From Phoronis australis (lineage: Eukaryota > Phoronida > Phoronidae): a stretch of DNA of 64,000 nt. The position numbers and the translations under genes were made by a program. The notes under the pieces are model-generated. The model was not told the DNA's origin. It made no database searches and was given only the letters and a program-made list of their open reading frames with translations. Below, piece by piece: positions 1 through 8,348 of the stretch. The stretch is taken from assembly GCA_002633005.1 (NCBI GenBank), contig NMRA01000066.1, positions 126,269 through 190,268 of the forward strand. Direction: 5' to 3'. Within the stretch, counting starts at the first letter, position 1; the number at the start of each line of letters is the position of its first letter.

Positions 1-751
1 TGTTGAAAGTGTAGCGTAAAACTGAACTGTTAGAAGTAAATAAGGAACGACAGTGTAGACGACAAAGAGACAACGCAGAAGAGAAAATCAAAGCAGGTGT
101 GAAAGACAATGAGAAAGTTCATGCACTTATACATTTCTTAAGAAAAGACATAGCAGTAAAATGGCCGATGCTCTAGTGATAAATATCTTCAATAACATAC
201 CGACAGATGTTGAGCGATGATACCCCCTGAATTACTATGACCCTTTCAGAGTACTTTAATAGTATGTATGAATATATCTTTTTCAATAAGAAGTGGAAAA
301 TATGTTGCAAACATTTTGTCCCGTCAGCACACCATCTTTTTAGTCACATCACGTAACCTAATGAATATAAGTCCGAAAAGATTTATGCCCCCAACCGGGA
401 ATCAAAGCCAGGACCTTCTGCTAATAGTAGTTGAAAAATACCGTGTACAAATTCAATGTACAATGAAGCCTGTCTCTATCCGTGACTGTGAAGTGTCTAC
501 TTCAGCATAGTCACAAATTAAAACAGACTTTAAAAAAGTATTGACATGTGCCAGACTAACGCTTGCAAGCCTCGCTATAACAATACTACTACAAGTTTCT
601 TTTGAATTGCCAATGCACAAAAATAACCTCCTTACTCTAACAAGAANCAATTGGAGACTGCCTTTACCAGCAGTCACTCCAGCGACCGCTCGCACCCCAG
701 TCCTTCCTCTAGATCCTGCCTGAATGCTCAACTAATCACATGACTACTTAC
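1..751. other. ENOX intron, open at left edge
   Basis: No coding similarity seen on either strand. Holds one ambiguous base (646) and a degenerate repeat (270-349) also found near 53.1 kb. A reversed B-box-like string at about 385-410 hints at an old SINE tail but is too short to call. Confidence 0.5.
270..349 (+). repeat. dispersed repeat copy A (partner at 53061-53138)
   Basis: About 79 bp, from AATATATCTTTTTC to CATCTTTTTAGTCACAT, aligns with 53061-53138 in the same orientation at roughly three quarters identity by eye. Family unknown. Confidence 0.5.
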
Positions 752-964
752 GTTGACGTAAGACACCCTCCATTCTCTTGCGGAACAGCTCCTTCATCTG
801 CAACAGCTCGTCCTCGTGGACACTCTTTTCGTTCATCAATCGGCGAACGTGCGAGTTTACCGACTGGATCATGCTGTAGAATCGGTTGGCCGATCTCTGG
901 CTGCATTCACCACGATCCAGCCACGTGACCAGCACCTGGGCTGCACGCATGAATGTCGAGTCGT
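752..964 (-). CDS. ENOX: ENOX coding exon 7 (last one in window)
   Basis: 213 nt, phase 1-1, donor GTAAGT. Encodes the conserved block with RSANRFYSMIQSVNSHVRRL and MNEK. The following exon, expected to resemble the FEQIVAVFNAS block of ENOX1, is not present in 1-751 on this strand. Confidence 0.92.
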
Positions 965-3900
965 CTGAACAGAGAGGGCAGGGAAATAAATAATGGCGAA
1001 TACAAAGTCATGCAAACGTGTACAACATCAGGATGTTGCCATGTAGACACTTTAATGCTATAATATTAGTCAGTACAACTTAAGTCTAATTTTTAACTCT
1101 AAACATTAATGTAGTTTTTTTATTACCAACAGTGAACAAGCAACATGTGTTTTGATGCTAACCACTATAAAGAACTCCAAGAGTTTAGTATATGCTTCTG
1201 TTTATGAGCAAATCAACTGCATGCTCTTGATGATGTTTAAAGGTGTGTACCTGTCGTACACTAGGAACTAAAGTCCTGGAAACTTTAAATAAAACATCAT
1301 TACACGATTTCAAGACTGTTACACACTGCAACTATAATACAATTTTCAAAAATCTAACCCCCAGAAAAACCTGGAATATTTCCAAATTATCCTATACAGC
1401 TGAATAACATCATCCTTTTAACAAAAAATTAAATCGACTTCAGACCAAAACTCTACCTTTCAGTTTTTCAGATAAAGATGAGGCCTCGTGCTCTGAATAG
1501 TGAACAACAGCAGGAGGGCTGGGGCCTCGCAGTCTGCTCTCTTCTGCGCGTTGACGGTGCCGCTGTTCTCGCGCCAGTGCCCTCTGTTGACACTCATATT
1601 CGTAATAGTCGTCTCGAGCCTCTGCATAGTCCACATGTAAACGACCTGTACTGGGTTTGTCATCCTTGTCACCAATCTTCATCCGGTAACCTGGGTGGAA
1701 TAACAACATAATTGACCTTTTCACACCAGGGGCCGGGGGTCTAAGTTCCAAACTGCACATCAAACTCGAAATCGTGTTTCACATTTTCCGCAATTTGGTC
1801 ACCTTAGATTCGAGTTACAAACTTAATGTGTAAAACCTTGAAATTTCAAGTAAAAACTAGAGATTTCGAGTTCAGGCTTGAAATTATAACTTTAAGTCTT
1901 AAGTCATCAAGTGCAACCTTGGATTTGATAGTCATCCACATAAACCATAATGTACAGAACAATAGACACCCATCTTGAGTTTGCACAAAAACAGAAAATA
2001 ATGTCAAGAATAATTTCGAGTTCGATTTCGGTCTGGCTGGTTTGTGGCATAAATGCTACACGTTTAGGCTAAAAACTTGACTCTGTAACATATTTGTTAC
2101 AAGGATGCGACTTTTTGATATTCGCAAACTTACCTTCTCCCTGAACAAGACCACTAATCAAGGTGTGAGACAACTAGGTAAAAGTTCAATAATATACCGT
2201 AATCGTTCGGGTTAACGCCCTGGGCGGTTAAATTGGCGAACCAAAAAAATCGAGGGAGGGCGGTTAACCGAGCAATGGGCGGTTAAATCGAAAATCCACC
2301 TAAAGTAGGGGATGGGCGGTTAACCGAACATGGGCGCTTATTACGACAGTCAACCGCCCTGGCGATTTAAATCCCGACACGACACTCATACTCGGAACGC
2401 GTAGCCCTTTTCAAAGAGCTTCATCGTCACGTCACCAAATGACTGTGAAAACGTCATAACAGCGGATGATCCCAACAAAGGTTCTCTTGCCCTCAGATTA
2501 GTCATTCACTATAAAATTTACAAAATTGCTGAGTAATAGCCCCGTGCCGTTCTGCGGTGCGCAGACGACCAGTGACTACGAAGCCTCTACTTGAATTAAA
2601 ACTGTTTCAAGATGTGACCCTGCTTAAGTGCGCGCGTGCAAGCTTCACGTGTTGCAGAGGTCAGGCATCAAATTTATGGTCTCGTACTATATGTAGCTGT
2701 CAAATTCTGAGTCAGAGAGCAGTTTTAAAATTGGTTGTAATAAAAGTTTGAAAAACTTAAATCTGCTGTTTTTTTTGTGTTTGGGATGTTATAGTCGACA
2801 CTCCGTGACACAATGACATTTTCAGCGTATGGTTCTGCGGCTAGCTGTCTTATCTCGACAGCCCGGCATTGCTCTCTTGCCGTTGCGCCAAACAAGTTAT
2901 GCAAAGAAGTAAGACAAGGATCGGGGGTGGTCGAGCCAGTCGTCGATCAAGAATAAAATTTCAAGCAAATGCATAAATATGTTACAAAATGTCAGAAAAC
3001 AGCAATGTTTCAATTCATTATTCTAAACGATCTCCTTACCAAACTTCGTGGTGGAAAAANNNNNNNNNNNNNNNNNNNNNNNNNNNNNNNNNNNNNNNNN
3101 NNNNNNNNNNNNNNNNNNNNNNNNNNNNNNNNNNNNNNNNNNNNNNNNNNNNNNNNNNNNNNNNNNNNNNNNNNNNNNNNNNNNNNNNNNNNNNNNNNNN
3201 NNNNNNNNNNNNNNNNNNNNNNNNNNNNNNNNNNNNNNNNNNNNNNNNNNNNNNNNNNNNNNNNNNNNNNNNNNNNNNNNNNNNNNNNNNNNNNNNNNNN
3301 NNNNNNNNNNNNNNNNNNNNNNNNNNNTTTGAATTCAGAAATCGACAGGCAGCAACGAAATCGGTAACCCAGTAAGGCACTTGTACTGTCCCTTCGGTCG
3401 CCCCGCATCCTCTATAACCCGGCAGTTATATTCGTCAAAATATTGAGAATTTGACGTCTTTCCGTGAGTTGTGAGATTTGTTCAAAATACGAGAGCTTCC
3501 CACCTTAATAGAATTTGGAGGGTTGGCAAAACCATTGTCACATTTCTCTGGCCTGATTTTTTCGAATATATGTTTTATCTAGTGCACTGCAGACGGAAAC
3601 TCAGTGCGGCAGACAAAGTCGCTGAAAGCGGAGGTTTTGACGCCGGCGGCGTTCTTAAACTTTGCAAACAAGGGAAGAAAATAAAGTGACAAAAAGGTTC
3701 AAGTATTTTGAAGTGAGTTCATGACCCAAGACAATAGCTCTTTACCTGTATTGTGATTCAGATTGCTAAACCACCGTATCGGAGTCCCGGCGTCGTTGCA
3801 CTCATTGTGATCATCGATCTTTTTCTAAAAGTCGGGGAATCGCGCGTTTCCTTAGCACTAGCCGCTAAATCTTCATTCTTTAAAAGTCGGGGTGAGCGCT

Positions 3901-6900
3901 TAACCGAGAGGTGGGAGCTTAACTGGAACTATTAAAAAATCGGGGGAGGGCGGTTAACCGAGCAGTGGGCGGTTAAATCGGAAATCCACTTAAAGTCAGG
4001 GATGGGCGGTTAACTGAACATGGGCGTTAACCCAAACGATTACGGTATGGGCAATGAGAAGGTGCTTAAAGAGCCAACAATGTTGACTGACATGAGGAGG
4101 CGAGTCAATAGTCAATAGGAATTTACCAGGTTCCAGTTTTATATAGAGACTATGGAAAAGTCTGTCACTAGAGAAGCATTTCGCAACGAAATCAAAAACA
4201 GGAAGTCCACGTTAGCGTTTCACACGAGCCACACGAAAACTCACCGGACAAAAACAGCGCCCTCTCGACACAATCACAGGTCTCATAGCGAATGTGGGCG
4301 AAGTTCTTCTTGCTGACACGAATGCTTACTACGGGGCCCATTTGATCAAACACGTCCCTTAAGATGTCCTCGGTGCAGGTCTCCGGCAATCCCCCCACAA
4401 AGATGGTTCGACAGCCTGGAGGTCGCTCCCTAGTGGACGGAGGAGGTGCATCTGCAAAGAATGACAAGTTACGGCTCATAACAAGTCTACCATTAATAGT
4501 TACGTGACTTTGATGTTGTATACAGAGTAATTATGAAATCATAGGTGATAATGATCTGAATGGTGAAATCTGTTGTACACGAGAAGAAATGGACTGCACT
4601 AATATATAATAAAGATGGCATATCTAGCATAAAACCAATTCGTTTTACCACAGTTTTCGAAAGGGCTCCTAATAAGACGACACAAACTAAACCTGAGAAG
4701 ATGGTTCAGTAAGACAGAAACCGATAGATTGTCATGAGATAACTATATGTAAAACATTGGATTTGAAAATTAAATTTCATTGCAAGTTTGCAAAACTCCA
4801 CTCAAGAAATTCATGAAGAATTTTTCAGAAATAAATGTTAATAACCATGCAATGGACTGGAATAGGGGCTGAAGACCAATTCCAGTAGTACTCACTAGGT
4901 GGCGGTGGCACCAGTGTACACTCCTTGCAGTGAATCACTTCCTTTGGCGGAGGTTGCATACCCATTGGGGGCATGGGGCCCACAAAACCTGGATACTACA
5001 AGAACAAGGTGAAAATGCATTAAGAGAGTTGTGTGATAGAGGACTTTTTCGTCTAGGGCTACGTTTGGCAAGTGTTATATTACGCTGTTAAGCATCGGGA
5101 AATATCAGCTAGACTTCAGAACACTAAACTTGATCAAAAGTTTTCAAAACCTGGGATATAAAAGCAATTAATATAGCGAACGTTTGTAAAACATTAACAT
5201 AGAGCTGAAAGTGCAATGGGTTCTAATAACATAACGATGATGACATAACGTAAAAAAATCTTTGTTCTCAGATTTATAAAGATATTATGTAGTGGGAGTA
5301 CATTTTGGGGACACCCCGTAGATTAGCTAATCCTTTGTGCGAAACATCCTCAACACATGGTCGCTGCATTAACACTGAAATGACTCTCACCACCTAATAC
5401 ACAAACTATAAATCAGGTTACACAGTCATCCTCAAGTTATCTGTGATGTCGCCAGATATTTATGAGCCAACAACCGTCCCACAATGCATTTGAAAAAGGA
5501 GAGGTGTAGCACCATACATGTAATCGACTGAACTAACATTGTTCGACTCTGTGCTTGATCTTAAGTTGAGAGCAAAGACTGAAAACAAGTTGGACTGGCA
5601 ATTTCAGTGATAAAGGTTCGATAATTTGCAACTTGGACAGGCATAAACAATTATTTTTTGGTACCTACCTGCCCAAAAGGGGCCATTAACCCCATCATGG
5701 AAGGGTCTCCCATCATGGGGTTGAAGCCCATCCCTCCAGGGATGAGCCCCGGACCTAGCATCGGAGGCATTCCATTCATGTCCTGATTGGATGACGATAC
5801 TGGATCAGGCGCTGTAGGAAAAAAAGAAATCATCAAGACAAAGCCACGCAGTAAGCTGATATACAAGTCATTAGCATGAATTTCTTTGCAAAAGTTCAAA
5901 AGCTTTTCTGGGGATAATCACATACAAAAATTCGGGTCAATTTGAACTGTAACCGCTTTGTTCCCCAATCTTGGGTCCACGAACTTTAACGCGAAGTGCC
6001 AGACTATAGACCTTCATTTCCTCTCCCAGAAACTTACTGCCGTTCTTCTCCAAATCCATGTCTTTGACCTCTTGAATGTCACCCATGATGGTCATGGGTG
6101 GTTTGCCTTTGTTCTTGTTGAACTGCAGTGGCTGATCGTTCATCATTGGGTTCATGGACGACATGCCCCCTGGCATGCCTGGGGGCAAATGTCGAGACTG
6201 GTGAGCCCCTATGGCTGTGAACAAACAAGGCAAGTACGTAACATATGATGAAAGCTTGAGGGTCAACAACCACCTCCCGGATTTAGCTCTCCTGTTTTAG
6301 GAGGTAGGAAAAACACATTGTGTGATTGATCCAGTTTTTGTACAGTAGGCCAGTTGACACACTTCAGAGTCAAGCCAGGACAAGTGAATGGCGATTCATT
6401 ATATCTCACTTGGTTTTTAAAAATTTTTAAATGTGCTTTGCAACTCAGTAAGTAACAAGAAAAACTTTATTAGCAACAGAATGACGAGTGCCAAGCGACT
6501 GTATTGTGAAACTCAGGGGCAAGTGCCTTACGGATGCGCAGGGTTGTGGCCACAGCAGAATCAGATTGGGAATGGTGGTATTCTAGTAAGTGACTATCCC
6601 TGTCGTTTCAGCAACTGTTTCTCTGATAATTAATAACACCTCACAATATCGACGGCCTCCCAACTAAGTACTTGTTATCGTGATATTTTTAACGACGATC
6701 TGATAATAAAAGCACACTAAAAGATCTCCAATTTAGGACAAACACAAGTGCTGAAACTTCATCATTGACATTTTGATAGTAAACAGTTTAACTTCATTGC
6801 TGCTCCCACATGTTTAAAACTTTATGAAAATTAATGAGAACTTTACTGTAATATCTTTGCTATAAACAAGTAAATCTTTCTTTATGATATTGTTCTTGAG

Positions 6901-7323
6901 AAATGAATTTTCAAGTGGTTGCTATGTGGTGTCCTGAACCGATGCCAACTTAACTCTTTTTTGTCAAAAATAGTAAACAGTTCCCCAAAGGTTTTTTCAA
7001 CCAAAAAAATAAATACTTGGTATACGACTTAGTGGCACATGTACTAGTAGTTAGAGCTTAATTGCGAAATAGTCACTTGAATTTGCGTTAAGAGAGCATT
7101 ATCAAATTAAAACACAACTCTAAAAAAATCAAACATCGCTAAAATGAAACAAAAAATGGGGATCCCTCATGTTCAAAGAGGAGTACAAAACAACTTATCG
7201 ATGTGAAACTTAACTTCACAATGTTAGACTCCCCACAAATGTTCGTAAGAACTAGTTTCAAATGCACATTTACTTACCTGGATTGCCAATGTTGAGCCCC
7301 AAGAACTGATACGGAGATCCCAT
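752..7323 (-). CDS. ENOX: ENOX1/ENOX2-like ecto-NOX disulfide-thiol exchanger, N-terminal seven coding exons (gene continues past left edge)
   Basis: Partial minus-strand gene. Coding exons in transcript order: 7323-7278, 6214-6038, 5811-5669, 4995-4896, 4451-4245, 1690-1457, 964-752; every junction is GT...AG and the phases agree (1,1,0,1,1,1,1), giving 373 codons plus one base. The protein starts MGSPYQFLGL, has a Met/Pro/Gly-rich region (about 16-122), an HCKEC motif (144-148), the family signature PPPSTRERPPGC (158-169), an RRM (about 170-245) with RNP2 IFVGGL and RNP1 KNFAHIRY, then GRLHVDYAEARDDYYE and VRRLMNEK blocks that match vertebrate ENOX closely. ENOX proteins are cell-surface or secreted hydroquinone/NADH oxidases with a protein disulfide-thiol interchange activity. 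The C-terminal ~260 residues (oxidase, copper and nucleotide-binding segments in the vertebrate proteins) are not in the window. Whether it is orthologous to ENOX1, ENOX2 or their common ancestor cannot be told; invertebrates usually have one gene. Confidence 0.93.
965..1456. other. ENOX intron 6
   Basis: Intron between coding exons 6 and 7, AT-rich. I see no repeat or RNA gene in it. Confidence 0.7.
1457..1690 (-). CDS. ENOX: ENOX coding exon 6
   Basis: 234 nt, phase 1-1. Encodes YRMKIG, GRLHVDYAEARDDYYEYEC, a basic Arg/Gln/Glu stretch and PSPPAVVHYSEHEA, collinear with vertebrate ENOX. Confidence 0.95.
2214..2340 (+). repeat. subterminal GGGCGGTTAA repeat block, left
   Basis: Several copies of GGGCGGTTAA (some extended to GGGCGGTTAACCG) spaced 20-50 bp apart, next to the left inverted repeat. 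Clusters like this are often transposase-binding sites. Confidence 0.6.
3060..3327. other. assembly gap (268 N)
   Basis: Unknown sequence within the inverted-repeat element. Confidence 1.
3884..4030 (+). repeat. subterminal GGGCGGTTAA repeat block, right
   Basis: Second cluster of the same motif, with several units matching the left block almost base for base and in direct orientation. Confidence 0.6.
4245..4451 (-). CDS. ENOX: ENOX coding exon 5 (RRM domain)
   Basis: 207 nt, phase 1-1. Carries essentially the whole RRM: TRERPPGC, RNP2 IFVGGLP, then SKKNFAHIRY (RNP1) and ALFLSG. The match to vertebrate ENOX is extensive. Confidence 0.95.
4452..4895. other. ENOX intron 4
   Basis: No further feature seen. 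Confidence 0.6.
4896..4995 (-). CDS. ENOX: ENOX coding exon 4 (HCKEC motif)
   Basis: 100 nt. Encodes the KEVIHCKECTL block that matches KEIIHCKSCTL in vertebrate ENOX1, followed by a proline run. Donor GTGAGT, phase 1. Confidence 0.9.
4996..5668. other. ENOX intron 3
   Basis: No further feature seen. Confidence 0.6.
5669..5811 (-). CDS. ENOX: ENOX coding exon 3 (Met/Gly/Pro-rich)
   Basis: 143 nt, enters in phase 1 and leaves in phase 0. Encodes a stretch rich in Met, Gly and Pro (GLIPGGMGFNPMMGDPSM) comparable to the NMMTGITPINPMIPGLG segment of vertebrate ENOX1. Confidence 0.85.
6038..6214 (-). CDS. ENOX: ENOX coding exon 2 (Met/Pro/Gly-rich)
   Basis: 177 nt, phase 1 to phase 1, acceptor TTCACAG and donor GTAAGT. 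Encodes a low-complexity segment with repeated Pro-Gly-Met and Asn-Pro-Met-Met groups. It is poorly conserved against the vertebrate N-terminus, so support is from splice sites and frame. Confidence 0.8.
6215..7277. other. ENOX intron 1
   Basis: About 1.06 kb, AT-rich. No repeat or ORF that I can support. Confidence 0.6.
7278..7323 (-). CDS. ENOX: ENOX coding exon 1 (start codon)
   Basis: Encodes MGSPYQFLGLNIGNP and ends in phase 1 at a GTAAGT donor. The ATG at 7323 has A at -3 and G at +4, a good initiation context. A possible 3' splice site (pyrimidine tract then TAG) lies about 17 nt upstream, so the 5' UTR may be split by a further intron. Confidence 0.85.
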
Positions 7324-8308
7324 CTTCTCTACAGCTTAACACCTACAACAGAGCTGGAAGGAATTAAATACAATGATGGCCTCCTAAGGTGTCCCTCTAT
7401 GTGCAAAAGGTATTTATGACAGCGTGACTTTGATGTTTTAGTCAGGGTGGAGCATAACTCGCAGAAGAGCTTCCAGCATATGAAGTTCCTACAAGAGCTC
7501 TACCGTCTCTACTGGGGCCACCTAGAGACGGTGATCACTGTCTAGGAAAATCGTGGAGCAGCCTCAGAAATATTGTTTGGTTGGGTTAGTTAGTGAAATC
7601 CTGTACTTTGACATCAAGTCCAAGATCCAGTAACATGAATTCCATGGTTCACCGGAGAAGGTATGGAAGTCAGCTCAGTTTCCAGTTCTCAGTAACTGGT
7701 CGTTGTAATGGCAGTCATTAGAGCTTGATGGAATAGGGAATTTGCACAATTTTGTGACGTGCTAGAATTTATTTGGCCAGTTTTTACCCACGGCCACGGC
7801 CACATCGGTCGGCTTCAGTTCGGCGTAGTAGCCTTGCGGAAAGAACTCAGCATCAAGGCAATTTACTAGGGGAGAAAACGCAATTGGCGCAGTTACCTAA
7901 AAGTCTGGAAAATTAAAAACAAAACATGCAAACTATGGAGAAAAACTTGTAAAAATTTACCAAAACTGTGCATCAACTATGGCGATCTTCTCCTTGATAA
8001 GCACCCTCTGTTGTCAAAATTATAAATTGAACCCAAAGTTTCAAAACCTTTTCGGGTAAAAAATCTGTTGTGTATTTGGGTGCTCTCATTTTGTTACTTG
8101 TTTGGTTTATTCCAGCATTATTGCATAGAAGAATTTGATCAGACAACCCGAAACCTTCTCAAGTAGCAGCCAACTCTTTAGGCTTTGAAGGAATAGAAGT
8201 TTGTTTCTCAAAATGGCGACTTCCTTGCGGTGCTTTTTATTACATATTTTTAAACTTTAGTGCTTTTTATTGAGGAAATTTGTTGTAAAACTTATTAAAG
8301 TAATCGAA
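7324..8308. promoter_or_regulatory. divergent ENOX/DIS3 intergenic region, likely shared promoter
   Basis: The two start codons face away from each other across 985 bp, so both promoters must lie here or in 5' UTR introns within it. Visible elements: a hairpin with an ACCGTCTCTA/TAGAGACGGT stem (7502-7543), a TGACGT CRE-like half site (about 7755), a CCACGGCCACGGCCACA run (about 7790), and a YY1-like AAAATGGCGAC at 8210-8220. There is no convincing TATA box, as is usual for housekeeping promoters. Transcription start sites are inferred, not visible. Confidence 0.6.
8210..8220 (+). promoter_or_regulatory. YY1-like site and upstream ATG ahead of DIS3
   Basis: AAAATGGCGAC matches the AAnATGGCGGC YY1 consensus except near the end. 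The embedded ATG (8213) opens a 15-codon upstream ORF with stop at 8258-8260, about 50 nt before the DIS3 ATG, if transcription starts upstream of it. Confidence 0.4.
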
Positions 8309-8348
8309 ATGCTCAAAACAAAGACGTTTATCAAGAAAACCAAAAAAG
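8309..8348 (+). CDS. DIS3: DIS3 coding exon 1 (40 nt)
   Basis: Encodes [13 protein letters not shown] plus the first base of a Gly codon, then donor GTAACT. It is too short to show as a long ORF; it was identified by its match to human MLKSKTFLKKTRAGG and by phase agreement with exon 2. Confidence 0.9.

Larger units (their letters stand above)
2194..4048. mobile_element. DNA-transposon-like element with terminal inverted repeats, inside an ENOX intron
   Basis: The left end reads ATACCGTAATCGTTCGGG and the right end is its reverse complement with one change, ending CGATTACGGTAT; the terminal match runs about 27 bp through the GTTAACGCCC string. Inside both ends lies a matching ~90-bp block of GGGCGGTTAA motifs, in the same orientation. 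If the inverted repeat proper begins at CCGTAA, the flanks give a TA target duplication. No transposase is visible in the ~1.3 kb of known interior sequence, and 268 bp are N. Probably a non-autonomous element; superfamily not assigned. Confidence 0.65.

Noticed and set aside
453-731. Minus-strand ORF beside ENOX as a possible next ENOX exon
   Set aside because: No resemblance to the conserved block expected after exon 7 and no fitting acceptor.
3048-3332. Several ORFs spanning 3.0-3.4 kb and 56.5-57.1 kb
   Set aside because: They are open only because runs of N have no stop codons.
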